In this document: positions 32,808 to 41,283 of the stretch, one piece after another
How the letters are laid out: each line of letters opens with the position of its first letter
Position numbering within the stretch: the stretch's first letter is position 1
Assembly (NCBI GenBank): GCA_963697915.1
Contig: OY969103.1
Span: forward strand, 2,666,001 to 2,730,000
DNA: 64,000 nt
Source of the DNA: VRUE01 sp963697915
GTDB taxonomy: Bacteria; Actinomycetota; Thermoleophilia; Solirubrobacterales; 70-9
Reading direction: 5' to 3'
Made by a program: the position numbers and the translations under genes
The notes under the pieces: generated by a model
The model's database searches: none
What the model saw: the letters and a program-made list of their open reading frames with translations, nothing else
Told to the model about the DNA's origin: nothing

Positions 32808-33890
32808 ATGGCGGAGAAGCGGACGATCGCGCACCTCGACATGGACGCCTTCTACGCGTCGGTCGAGCTGCGGCGGCGGCCGGAGCTGAAGGGGAAGCCG
32901 GTCGTCGTCTGCGGCTCGGGGCCGCGGGCCGTGGTGACGACGGCGAGCTATGAGGCGCGCAAGGCGGCCGGGATCCACTCGGCGATGCCGGCGTCGATCG
33001 CGCGGCGGCGGCTGCCGGACGCGGTCTACATCCAGCCCGACTTCACCGCCTACCGGGCCGCCTCCAGGCAGGTGATGGCGATCCTTCGCGCCAACGCCGA
33101 GACGGTCGAGGTGGTCGGGCTCGACGAGGCCTACGTCGACCTCAGCGACCTCTTCTCGCCGAAGGCGACGATGCGGCGGATCGCCACCGAGATCCGCGAG
33201 GAGACCGGGCTGACCTGCTCGGTCGGGATCTCCGAGAACCGGCTGCTGGCGAAGATCACCAGCGAGCTGGGCAAGCCGGCCGGCCTCGTCGTCCTCTCCC
33301 GAGCCGAAGCCCTGGAGCGCTTCGCCGAGGATCCGCCCAGCCTGGTCCCGGGAATTGGTCCGAAGACGGCGATCCGCCTGGAGAAGATGGGCATCCGCAC
33401 CCTTGCCGAGCTGCGCGCCCACGACCCGGCGGCGCTGGAAGCGACCTTCGGGCCGCGCTCGGGCGCCTGGCTCGCCGCCCGCTCCCGCTTCGAGGACGAG
33501 ACGCCGATCTCCGTCGCCCACGAGACCAAGTCGCAGTCGACCGAGACGACCTTCGACGTCGACGTCGCCGAGGAGGCCGAGATGGCCAAGCACGTCACCT
33601 CGCTCGCCGAGGAGCTCTGCCGCCGCCTGCGCGCCCGCGACCTCGCCGGGCGCACGATCGGGATCAAGGTGCGGCTCGACGACTGGACCAACGTCACCCG
33701 CTCGCACACGCTCGAGGAGCCGACCAACGACCCGGCCGTGGTCACCCCAATCGCCCTCGACCTGCTGCGCGCCTACGCCCCGCCCCGCCCCGTGCGCCTG
33801 CTCGGCGTCCGCGTCGCCGGCTTCGCCAGCGAAGCCGACTCCGAGCCGGAGGGCGACGACGACCAGTTGCGGCTCGGCTTCGCCGCCTGA
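32808..33890 (+). CDS. dinB: Y-family DNA polymerase IV
   Basis: 360-residue translesion polymerase. Catalytic acidic residues are in HLDMDAFYASVE and GLDEAYVDLSD. GIGPKTAIRLEKMGI is the helix-hairpin-helix of the thumb. The C-terminal tail QLRLGFAA matches the beta-clamp binding consensus (QLxLF-like), so it should work with the sliding clamp. Divergent from the membrane protein gene. Confidence 0.94.
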   Translation: MAEKRTIAHLDMDAFYASVELRRRPELKGKPVVVCGSGPRAVVTTASYEARKAAGIHSAMPASIARRRLPDAVYIQPDFTAYRAASRQVMAILRANAETVEVVGLDEAYVDLSDLFSPKATMRRIATEIREETGLTCSVGISENRLLAKITSELGKPAGLVVLSRAEALERFAEDPPSLVPGIGPKTAIRLEKMGIRTLAELRAHDPAALEATFGPRSGAWLAARSRFEDETPISVAHETKSQSTETTFDVDVAEEAEMAKHVTSLAEELCRRLRARDLAGRTIGIKVRLDDWTNVTRSHTLEEPTNDPAVVTPIALDLLRAYAPPRPVRLLGVRVAGFASEADSEPEGDDDQLRLGFAA

Positions 33891-33914
33891 GCGCCCCAAC
33901 TCCCTTGCAGGGGG

Positions 33915-33932
33915 TTCGCACCCCTATGCGAA
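33915..33932. repeat. short inverted repeat upstream of the WS/DGAT gene
   Basis: TTCGCA (33915-33920) and TGCGAA (33927-33932) flank CCCCTA. A further imperfect repeat AACTCCC/GGGGGTT lies just before it. It is placed where an operator for the acyltransferase gene or a dinB terminator could be. Confidence 0.4.
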
Positions 33933-33941
33933 GATGATTCC

Positions 33942-35369
33942 GTGCATGGCGATCGACTAACGGGACTCGACGCCTCGTTCCTGCACATGGAGCGAGCTGG
34001 CGCCCACATGCACGTCGCCTCGACGATCCTCTTCGAGGGCTCTCCCCCCTCCCATCAGGAGTTCCGCGACCACATCGAGTCGCGCCTGCACCTGGTCCCC
34101 CGCTTCCGCCAGAAGCTGCGTTTCGTCCCCTTCGACCAGGGCCGGCCGGTCTGGGTCGACGACCCCTTCCTCAACCTCGACTACCACGTGCGCCGCACCG
34201 CGCTGCCGGCGCCGGGCTCCGAGGAGCAGCTGCGCAACCTCGGCGCGCGGATCTTCTCCCAGCAGCTCGACCGCACCAAGCCGCTCTGGGAGCTGTGGCT
34301 GGTCGAGGGCCTCGAAGGCGACCGCTTCTCGGTGATCGGCAAGAGCCACCACGCCCTGGTCGACGGCGTCTCCGGGGTGGACATAACCACGGTCCTCTTC
34401 GACCTCGAGCGGGAGCCGGCCAACCCGCCGCTGCGGCCGCCGAAGTGGGCGCCCCGCCCCGAGCCGACTGACCTCGACCTGGTCGCCGACGCCTGGCGCG
34501 AGCGGACCACCAGCCCGCGCGAGATCGTCCGCGGCGTGCGCGCCGTTCTGCGCGGCCCGCGCCAGGTCCTGCGCGGGCTCGCCGACGCCGGCCAGCTGCT
34601 CGAGGTGGGGCTGTCGGCCCCCCAGACCCCCTTCAACGTCGAGATCGGCCCCCACCGCCGACTCGCCTTCGTGCGCGGCGACCTCGAGGGCTTCAAGCGG
34701 GTCAAGGACACACACGGCGGCACCGTCAACGACGTCGTCCTCTCGGTCGTCGCCGGCGCGCTCGGCAATTACCTGCGCGCCCGCGGCCACGCGACCGAGG
34801 AGCTGGAGCTGCGGGCGATGGTCCCGGTCAGCATCCGCGCCACCGAGGACCACGGCGCGCTCGGCAACCGAATCTCGGCGATGATGGCGCCGCTGCCGGT
34901 CTGGAGCACGGACCCGGTCGAGCGCCTGCGCAAGGTGTCCGAGACGATGGGCGACCTGAAGGGCTCCGGCCAGGCGGTCGGCGCCGAGCTGCTCACCCGG
35001 CTGACCGACTTCGCGCCGCCGACGATCGCCTCGCAGGCGGCCCGCCTGCAACCCGCCCAGCGCTTCTTCAACCTCGTCGTCACCAACGTGCCCGGCCCGC
35101 AGTTCCCGCTCTACCTGATGGGCCGCCGGATGGACTCGATCTTCCCGATGGTGCCGCTCGCCCGCCGCCAGGCGCTCTGCGTCGGGATCATGTCCTATGA
35201 CGGCCAGGTCGACTTCGGGCTGGTCGGCGACTACGACGCGATGGCCGACCTCGACAGCTTCGGGCTCGATCTCGAAGCGGCGATCGCCGAAGCGGTCGCC
35301 ACCGTGCCGGGCGGCCCCACGGGCGCGACCAGGGCCGCGACTCCAAACGGCGCCGTCTCGGTCCAGTAA
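33942..35369 (+). CDS. WS/DGAT-type wax ester synthase/diacylglycerol acyltransferase
   Basis: 475 residues. The catalytic motif HHALVDGVSG is near residue 140, the N-terminus LTGLDASFLHMERAGAHMHV is typical, and NVPGPQFPLYLMG is the second conserved block. Family members use acyl-CoA to make storage wax esters or triacylglycerol, common in actinobacteria. GTG start. nadE follows after 3 bp. Whether it favours alcohols or diacylglycerol cannot be told. Confidence 0.92.
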   Translation: MHGDRLTGLDASFLHMERAGAHMHVASTILFEGSPPSHQEFRDHIESRLHLVPRFRQKLRFVPFDQGRPVWVDDPFLNLDYHVRRTALPAPGSEEQLRNLGARIFSQQLDRTKPLWELWLVEGLEGDRFSVIGKSHHALVDGVSGVDITTVLFDLEREPANPPLRPPKWAPRPEPTDLDLVADAWRERTTSPREIVRGVRAVLRGPRQVLRGLADAGQLLEVGLSAPQTPFNVEIGPHRRLAFVRGDLEGFKRVKDTHGGTVNDVVLSVVAGALGNYLRARGHATEELELRAMVPVSIRATEDHGALGNRISAMMAPLPVWSTDPVERLRKVSETMGDLKGSGQAVGAELLTRLTDFAPPTIASQAARLQPAQRFFNLVVTNVPGPQFPLYLMGRRMDSIFPMVPLARRQALCVGIMSYDGQVDFGLVGDYDAMADLDSFGLDLEAAIAEAVATVPGGPTGATRAATPNGAVSVQ

Positions 35370-35372
35370 CCC

Positions 35373-36989
35373 GTGCGCCTGGCGCTGGCCCAGATCGACC
35401 CGACGGTCGGCGACATCGACGGCAACGCGGCGAAGGTCGCGGAGTGGATCGAGCTCGCCGCCGGCGAGGGCGCCGACCTGGTCGTCTTCCCCGAGCTCTG
35501 CGTGCCCGGCTACCCGGCCGAGGACCTCTACCTGAAGCGCCACTTCGTCGAGGCCAACCGCCGCGCGGTCGAGGAGCTGGCTCAGGGCGTCAGCGGGATC
35601 GTCGCCCTGGTCGGCTTCGCCGAGCCGGTCGCCGGGGGCGGCGACCACCGCCACGCCCACAACTCGCTCGCCGTCCTCCGCGACGGCGGGGTCGAGGCCA
35701 TCTACCGCAAGAACCGCCTGCCCAACTACGCGGTCTTCGACGAGCAGCGCTACTTCGTCCCCGGCGAGGCGCCGGCCACTGTCGACGTCGCCGGCTCTAC
35801 GGTCGGCCTGACGATCTGCGAGGACGTCTGGGAGGAGGGGCCGCCGGCCTCGGCCGAGGCAGCCGCTGGGGCACAGCTGATCGCCAACCCCTCGGGCTCG
35901 CCCTACCACCGCGGCAAGGGGCGCGAGCGCGAAACGATGCTGGCCGAGCGGGCCCGCGCCTACGGCGCCGGCTTCGCCCTCTGCAACCTGGTCGGCGGCC
36001 AGGACGAGCTCGTCTTCGACGGCCACAGCCTCGTCGTCAACGCCGAGGGTGAGGTCATCGCCCGCGCCGTCCAGTTCGATGAGGAGCTGCTGGTCTGCGA
36101 GTTCCCCACCGCCGGCGCGGAGCGGCTCGCCGAGCCGCTCCCGGACCTCGCCGAGGTCTACGGCGCCCTCGTCCTCGGCCTGCGCGACTACGTGCGCAAG
36201 AACGGCTTCCGCCACGTCGGGCTGGCGCTCTCGGGTGGGATCGACTCCGCCCTGGTCGCGCTGCTCGCCGCCGATGCCGTCGGCCCCGACAACGTCACCT
36301 GCGTGGTCATGCCCTCCCCCCACTCCAGCAGCGAGACCCAGGCCGACGCCCGGGCGATCGCCGCCAACCTCGGCATCGAGGCGCTTGAGGTCCCGATCGA
36401 GGCGACGATGGATGCCTACGACACGGCGCTGGCCGGCGCCGACGGCTCGCCCGGCGGCGGCCTGGCGGCCGAGAACATCCAGGCGCGGATCCGCGGCAAC
36501 GTGATGATGGCGCTCTCCAACCGGCATGGCTGGTTGATCCTCACCACCGGCAACAAGAGCGAGATGTCGGTCGGCTACGCGACCCTCTACGGCGACATGG
36601 CGGGCGGCTTCGCCGCGATCAAGGACGTGCCGAAGACACTGGTCTACGACCTGGTCCGCCACCGCAACGCGAGCGCCGGCAGTGAACTCGTCCCCAGCTC
36701 GGTGATCGACCGCGCCCCCTCGGCCGAGCTGCGCCCCGACCAGCGCGACAGCGACAGCCTGCCCCCCTACGACCTGCTCGACCGCGTCCTCGAGGCCTAC
36801 GTCGAGCGCGACCAGGGCCCCGAGGAGATGGTCGCCGCGGGGATGCCGGTCGAGGTCGTCGACGAGGTGGTGCGGATGGTCGACCGCTCCGAGTACAAGC
36901 GCCGTCAGGCCGCCCCCGGCATCCGCATCACCCCCAAGGCCTTCGGCCGTGATCGGCGCCTGCCGATCACCAACCGCTTCGGCGGCTAG
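35373..36989 (+). CDS. nadE: glutamine-dependent NAD+ synthetase
   Basis: 538 residues. The N-terminal nitrilase-type glutaminase domain has its triad in VFPELCVPGY (Glu), YRKNRLPNY (Lys) and TICEDVWEEG (Cys149). The C-terminal synthetase domain has the ATP loop ALSGGIDSALVALLA (near 284-298) and TTGNKSEMSVGYATLYGD. It amidates nicotinate adenine dinucleotide to NAD. GTG start. The stop shares CTAG with the convergent thioesterase gene. Confidence 0.94.
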   Translation: MRLALAQIDPTVGDIDGNAAKVAEWIELAAGEGADLVVFPELCVPGYPAEDLYLKRHFVEANRRAVEELAQGVSGIVALVGFAEPVAGGGDHRHAHNSLAVLRDGGVEAIYRKNRLPNYAVFDEQRYFVPGEAPATVDVAGSTVGLTICEDVWEEGPPASAEAAAGAQLIANPSGSPYHRGKGRERETMLAERARAYGAGFALCNLVGGQDELVFDGHSLVVNAEGEVIARAVQFDEELLVCEFPTAGAERLAEPLPDLAEVYGALVLGLRDYVRKNGFRHVGLALSGGIDSALVALLAADAVGPDNVTCVVMPSPHSSSETQADARAIAANLGIEALEVPIEATMDAYDTALAGADGSPGGGLAAENIQARIRGNVMMALSNRHGWLILTTGNKSEMSVGYATLYGDMAGGFAAIKDVPKTLVYDLVRHRNASAGSELVPSSVIDRAPSAELRPDQRDSDSLPPYDLLDRVLEAYVERDQGPEEMVAAGMPVEVVDEVVRMVDRSEYKRRQAAPGIRITPKAFGRDRRLPITNRFGG

Positions 36990-37393
36990 GGGCTCTTCGG
37001 CAGCGGCCTGACCGCAATCGTCATCTGCGCGAGGCCGCAGAGGCGCTCCTCGGCGTCGAGGACCTCGGCGTCCCAGACCCAGGTGGTGCGGCCGCGGTGG
37101 CGCACCTTGGCGCGGACTTCGGCGTGGCCCGCGGTGATCGGGCGCAGGAAGCTCATGCTGATCGACTGCCCCATCGCCGCCATCCCGTCGGGGACGACGA
37201 CCAGGGCCGTCGCCCGCGAGCAGACGCTCTCGACCAGAGTCGACATCACGCCGCCGTGCAGGAGGCCGACCGGCTGGCGCAGCTCGTCGCGCATCGCCAA
37301 CCGCACCCGGGCGTGCTCGGGGTCGTCGTCGAGCCACTCGGTGCCGAGCAAGGCGTCGAAGTGAGAGACCAGGCCGCGCAAGTCGTCAGTCAT
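36986..37393 (-). CDS. hotdog-fold thioesterase (PaaI/YdiI-like)
   Basis: 135 residues. LLHGGVMSTLVESVCSRAT carries the GG and acidic Glu typical of the PaaI class, followed by SISMSFLRPITAGHAEVRA. It hydrolyses acyl-CoA thioesters; specificity unknown. ATG 37393 is preceded by TAGGGT at 6 bases. It is divergent from the gene at 37486. Confidence 0.9.
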   Translation of the reverse strand: MTDDLRGLVSHFDALLGTEWLDDDPEHARVRLAMRDELRQPVGLLHGGVMSTLVESVCSRATALVVVPDGMAAMGQSISMSFLRPITAGHAEVRAKVRHRGRTTWVWDAEVLDAEERLCGLAQMTIAVRPLPKSP

Positions 37394-37405
37394 GCCGGCA
37401 CCCTA
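37394..37405 (-). promoter_or_regulatory. leaderless -10 element of the thioesterase gene
   Basis: Minus-strand TAGGGT (37405-37400) lies 6 bases before ATG 37393. Confidence 0.55.
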
Positions 37406-37410
37406 CTTGG

Positions 37411-37460
37411 GACGTGCCGGGAGTTAGCTACCCATATAGGGGCTTAACTCCCGGCACGTC
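37411..37460. repeat. long inverted repeat in a divergent intergenic region
   Basis: Perfect 16-bp arms GACGTGCCGGGAGTTA (37411-37426) and its complement (37445-37460) enclose 18 bases containing CCC-ATATA-GGG. It lies between the thioesterase promoter and the start at 37486. It could be an operator, an mRNA hairpin or a palindromic repeat. No second copy was noticed in this window. Confidence 0.7.
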
Positions 37461-37485
37461 CGGCTCGCATAGTCTTTCCGCCCGG

Positions 37486-38388
37486 ATGGCGCTCAGTGAG
37501 GACCAAAAAGCCCTGCTGCGGCTGCTCGCGCAGGGGGACGTCAGCATCGAGGACATCGCCGCGCTCAAAGGGATGAGCGTCGAGCAGGTGCAGGCCGAAG
37601 TGAGCGTCGCGCTGGGTGAGTCGAAGGCGGCGTCCGAGCCGGAGCCAGCCGAGAAGCCCGCGCCCGAGCCGCCCAAGGCCGAAGAGCCGGCGCCCAAGCC
37701 CGAGCCGGAGAAGCCGGCGCCCAAGCCGAGCAAGCCTGCCCCGGCGCGCGCGTCACGCCCCCGGTCCTCGGTCCCGCCCGAGCGGCGCCGTTTTCTCGCG
37801 ATCGCCGGCGGCGCCCTGGCGCTGATCGCGATCGTGCTCGGCGCGATCGCCCTCTTTGGCGACAACGACTCCGGCCCCAGCGGCTCCGACACCCAGTTGA
37901 GCGGAATCGAAGATGACCGGGTCACGCAGGCTGTCCTGACCGCGCCTGACGGCGGCGACGCCTCCGGCAACGCGGTCTTCGGCCGTATCGGCCAACGTGA
38001 AGTCGTCCTCCAGGTGACCGCCGAGGGCCTCGAGCCGACCGCGGCCGGCGAGTCCTACACGATCTGGCTCTACCGAACGCCGAAACTCTCGCTGCGGGTC
38101 GGTGCCGTCAAAGCCGAAGAGGGTGAGATCGCCGCCCGCTTCCCGGTTCCGCCCGAAGTCCTCGCCTACGTCGGCGGCGGGGCCTTCAACCAGGTCTACG
38201 TCTCGCGCACCTCCGATGCCGCGTACCAGCGCGAGGTCGCCCAGGCGCGCAAAGAGAACCGCCTCCCCCGCTACAGCGGCGAGACGGTGCTCAGCGGCGA
38301 GATCGTCGGGCCGCTCGCCGAAGCGGCCGAAGAAGCGGCCGCCGGCAACGGCAGCGCGAACAACAGCGGCTCTGGCAACGGCAAATAG
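37486..38388 (+). CDS. HTH plus single-pass membrane protein, anti-sigma (RskA)-like outer domain
   Basis: 300 residues. The first 45 form helices like a sigma-factor region 4 or HTH (LRLLAQGDVSIEDIAALKGM). A Pro/Glu/Lys linker (about 46-100), one membrane segment (FLAIAGGALALIAIVLGAIALF) and an outer domain follow, the last with SYTIWLYRTPKLSLRVGAV like anti-sigma-K factor C-terminal domains. The end is Gly/Asn/Ser-rich. ATG 37486 is used because upstream sequence is a palindrome. No sigma gene is adjacent. Confidence 0.65.
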   Translation: MALSEDQKALLRLLAQGDVSIEDIAALKGMSVEQVQAEVSVALGESKAASEPEPAEKPAPEPPKAEEPAPKPEPEKPAPKPSKPAPARASRPRSSVPPERRRFLAIAGGALALIAIVLGAIALFGDNDSGPSGSDTQLSGIEDDRVTQAVLTAPDGGDASGNAVFGRIGQREVVLQVTAEGLEPTAAGESYTIWLYRTPKLSLRVGAVKAEEGEIAARFPVPPEVLAYVGGGAFNQVYVSRTSDAAYQREVAQARKENRLPRYSGETVLSGEIVGPLAEAAEEAAAGNGSANNSGSGNGK

Positions 38389-40035
38389 CTAGCCGGCTTC
38401 GAGCAGCTTGCCGGGGTTCATGATCTCGGCCGGATCGAGCTCGGCCTTGACCGCGCGCAGGACGTCCAGGCCGGTCTCCCCCACCTCGGCCTCCATGTAG
38501 GGGGCGTGGTCGCGGCCGACGGCGTGATGGTGCGTGATCGTGCCGCCGGTGGCGACGATCGCCTCCGAGGCGGCCCGCTTCGCCGCCCGCCACTGCTCGA
38601 CCTCGGCGCCGCGGCGGGCGCGGGCGATGAAGGTGAAGTAGAGCGAGGCGCCGTCGGGGTAGGCGTGCGAGAGGTGGCAGAAGACGAGCCCCGGCGTGCC
38701 CTGCGCCGTCAGCGAGTCGCGCAGCGCGCCGTCGACCGCCGCGTAGAGGTCGCCAAGCCGTGACCAGGTGTGCGAGGTCTCCAGGGTCTCGACCATCGCC
38801 CCCATCCCCATCAGCGTGTCGCGCAGGTAGGGGCCCTGGTAGCGGCCGTGCTCCCAAGAGCGCCCGGCCGACTGGCCGATGTAGGCGGCGCCGCCGTGGC
38901 GCAGCTCGCGCACGGCGAGGGCGCGGCGGCGCGCAACCGACTCCTCGTCGCCCTCGAACCCGACCACGATCAGGCAGCCGCCGCGCTTGCCGCGCAGGCC
39001 CAGGTAACCGCCGAAGAGCGTGCCGGCGAGCCCGCGCGGCCCGGAGAGCGCCAGCGAGACCTCGGTCTCCTCCTCATCGGAGACGCGGATCACGTCGGGC
39101 AGGCCGGAGCCCTGGGCCAGCGCCCGCACGATCTCCGCCCCGGCCTCGAAGCTCTCCGCGATCCAGGCCTCGTAGCGCCGCAGCGCCGGCGCCGGGCGGA
39201 CCCGCACGGTCACCTCGGGGATCACGCCCAGCGTCCCCTCGGAGCCGACCACGAGCTCGCGCAGGGCCGGGCCGGCAGCGGTGTGCGGCGTCTCCAGCGT
39301 GCCCAGCTCGCCGGCTGGGGCGACCAGTCGCACGGCGCTGACCAGCGAGTCGAAGCGCCCGTAGCCGCTCGAGGCCTGCCCGGCCGAGCGGGTCGCGGCG
39401 AAGCCGCCGACGGTCGCGTACTCGAAGGACTGCGGGAAGTGGCCGAGCACGACCCCCGCCCCGTTCAGCGCCGCTTCCGCCTCGGGCCCGCGCAGCCCGG
39501 CACCGAGCCGGGCGGTCAGCGAGCGGCGGTCGACCTCGACCTCCCGCAGCCGCGCCAGGTCGAGGCTGACCAGGCGTGCGTGGGAACCACGCAGCGGCTC
39601 GACCCCGCCGACGACGCTGGTGCCGCCGCCGAAGGGGACGACCGCGACGCCCTCGGCCGCGCAGACCTCCAGCACGCGCCGCACCGCGGCGGCATCGGCC
39701 GGCAGCAGGACGGCATCGGGCGCCGCCTCCAGGCACCCGCCGCGCAGCCGCGCCAGGTCGGCGTAGCCGCGGCCGGTGGCGTGACGGAGGCGATCCTCGT
39801 CCCCGGTGAAGACCGCGTCGGCGCTGACCGCCTCGACCAAGGCCGGCGGCAGCGGCTCGGGTGGCGGCAGCTCGAAGCGGTCGAGCTCAGCGGCGAGCGG
39901 CCAGTGCTCGAGCTCACCGATCCGCTCGCGCAACGTCGCCAGAGCAGCGTCGTCGAGCTCGGGCGCAACCGCCGGGTCACCCCACCCCCACCACTTCGCG
40001 TCGCGCCTTGGCGAGTTTCTTTCGCTATCCGGCAT
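38389..40035 (-). CDS. FAD-binding oxidase, alkyl-DHAP synthase-like
   Basis: 548 residues of the FAD-binding type-4 (VAO/PCMH) family. The FAD loop is VVPFGGGTSVVGGVEPL (near 130) with SFEYATVGGFAATRSAGQASSGYG. The C-terminal HHHAVGRDHAPYM matches the active-site stretch of alkyl-dihydroxyacetonephosphate synthase, and bacterial ether-lipid function is possible. D-lactate or glycolate oxidase-type activity is an alternative. Its stop codon abuts the stop of the convergent gene. Confidence 0.85.
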   Translation of the reverse strand: MPDSERNSPRRDAKWWGWGDPAVAPELDDAALATLRERIGELEHWPLAAELDRFELPPPEPLPPALVEAVSADAVFTGDEDRLRHATGRGYADLARLRGGCLEAAPDAVLLPADAAAVRRVLEVCAAEGVAVVPFGGGTSVVGGVEPLRGSHARLVSLDLARLREVEVDRRSLTARLGAGLRGPEAEAALNGAGVVLGHFPQSFEYATVGGFAATRSAGQASSGYGRFDSLVSAVRLVAPAGELGTLETPHTAAGPALRELVVGSEGTLGVIPEVTVRVRPAPALRRYEAWIAESFEAGAEIVRALAQGSGLPDVIRVSDEEETEVSLALSGPRGLAGTLFGGYLGLRGKRGGCLIVVGFEGDEESVARRRALAVRELRHGGAAYIGQSAGRSWEHGRYQGPYLRDTLMGMGAMVETLETSHTWSRLGDLYAAVDGALRDSLTAQGTPGLVFCHLSHAYPDGASLYFTFIARARRGAEVEQWRAAKRAASEAIVATGGTITHHHAVGRDHAPYMEAEVGETGLDVLRAVKAELDPAEIMNPGKLLEAG

Positions 40036-40050
40036 AAAGTCGCCAACCGC

Positions 40051-40512
40051 TCACTTGCCACTGCCGAGCGCCGCTTCGATTCCGTCCAGGGCCTGGTCGA
40101 GCAGCTTGTTCTGACCGCCGCGCATCATCGGCCCCCCGAGCCGCGACATGCCGCGCAGCTTCTGCTCGGAGACGAGGCTGACCTCGGTGCCCTCGCCCTC
40201 CTGGCGCAGGCGGATCTCGACCGTCGAGCTGCGCAGGTGCTTGTCGAAGGGGGTGTCGCCCAGCTGCTGCTCCCAGACGTAGCGCTCGCCCACGGCCGAG
40301 CTGACGCAGCGGTAGTCGGCGCGCACGCCCCGCCCCGCCGCCGTTTCCAGCACCTTGGTCCACTGCGTGCGCTTGCCCTCCGCCTTGCGGTCGACGCTCT
40401 CGACCCGGCTCGTCCGCGGCCACCAGCGGGGCAGCGCGTAGGGATCGGAGACGAGGTCCCAGACCTCGGCCACGGGGGCCGCGATCGTCCGCCGGCGGCT
40501 CGAGCGGGGCAC
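40051..40512 (-). CDS. SRPBCC (START-like) family protein
   Basis: 153 residues. The opening RRTIAAPVAEVWDLVSDPYA and PRWWPRTSRVESV, followed by STVEIRLRQEGEGTEVSL, is the polyketide cyclase/SRPBCC helix-grip pattern with a hydrophobic ligand cavity. No specific ligand can be assigned. It lies between the FAD oxidase (15 bp gap) and ftsR (10 bp gap) on the same strand, so co-transcription is likely. Confidence 0.85.
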   Translation of the reverse strand: MPRSSRRRTIAAPVAEVWDLVSDPYALPRWWPRTSRVESVDRKAEGKRTQWTKVLETAAGRGVRADYRCVSSAVGERYVWEQQLGDTPFDKHLRSSTVEIRLRQEGEGTEVSLVSEQKLRGMSRLGGPMMRGGQNKLLDQALDGIEAALGSGK

Positions 40513-40522
40513 CGGGGCGCCG

Positions 40523-41275
40523 TCAGTCCCCGGCGAGCCTGCGCAGGTCGCGCACCAGCAGAAGGTGCTTGAGGTGGCTGACGGTCGCCGCCAGGCTCTC
40601 GAGGCTCTCCAGCGCCTCCTTGCGGCGCTCTGGGTTGCGCGAGCGCAGCGAGGGGCCGAGCAGCGCTTCCAGCAGGTTCGCCTCGCGGTCGGCGGAGGAG
40701 CGGAAGACGCGCATGTTGCGGGCGCCGACGCCGACTCGCGAGAGCTCGTTGGCGGCGCGCACGATCTCGCGGTCGGTCTCGTCGTAGACGGTCTTGCCGT
40801 CGCGCTTCTCGGGCTGGACGATGCCGTAGTTCTCGAGCTCGGCGATCAGCTCTGACCGCGCGCCGGTCTCCTCGACCACCTCGTCGAGGGTCAGGTAGGC
40901 GCTCGAGGTGTTGACCAGGATCGCGCGCCGCACCGCGCCCCCCCCGGTCCGCCGCTCGGCCGCGCCGCCACCGCCGAAGTCGATGTCGCCGCCGGCGGCG
41001 AGCTCCTGGCGGATCACCCGCAGCGGCAGGAACTCGTCGCGCTGCAGGCGCAGGATCGTGCGCAGCCGCTCGACGTCGGACTGGCTGTAGAGGCGGTAGC
41101 CGCCCTGGGTACGGCGCGGCGTCAGCAGCTTCTGGTCCTCGAGGTAGCGGATCTTCGAGATCGAGACGTCGTCGAACTCGCTCTGCAGGATCTTGCAGAC
41201 GGCGCCGATCGTCAGCGCCTTGCGCGGGCGCGAGTCACGCTGGCGGTTCTGCTGGTGCTGCTCGGATATCGCCAT
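40523..41275 (-). CDS. ftsR: MerR-family regulator FtsR (Rv1828-like)
   Basis: 250 residues. The N-terminal MerR HTH (KALTIGAVCKILQSEF, ISKIRYLEDQKLLTPRRT, GGYRLYSQSDVERL) is followed by the long C-terminal dimer/effector domain characteristic of FtsR, a regulator of ftsZ expression in Corynebacteriales. Its place directly downstream of a GarA-type FHA gene copies the conserved Rv1827-Rv1828 order. It has no Cys metal site. Confidence 0.85.
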   Translation of the reverse strand: MAISEQHQQNRQRDSRPRKALTIGAVCKILQSEFDDVSISKIRYLEDQKLLTPRRTQGGYRLYSQSDVERLRTILRLQRDEFLPLRVIRQELAAGGDIDFGGGGAAERRTGGGAVRRAILVNTSSAYLTLDEVVEETGARSELIAELENYGIVQPEKRDGKTVYDETDREIVRAANELSRVGVGARNMRVFRSSADREANLLEALLGPSLRSRNPERRKEALESLESLAATVSHLKHLLLVRDLRRLAGD

Positions 41276-41283
41276 CGCGCGCC

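Noticed and set aside
33957..37337. A 1126-residue minus-strand frame opposite the WS/DGAT and nadE genes
   Set aside because: Low-complexity Arg/Asp/Gly-rich translation with no motif; the plus-strand genes are complete.
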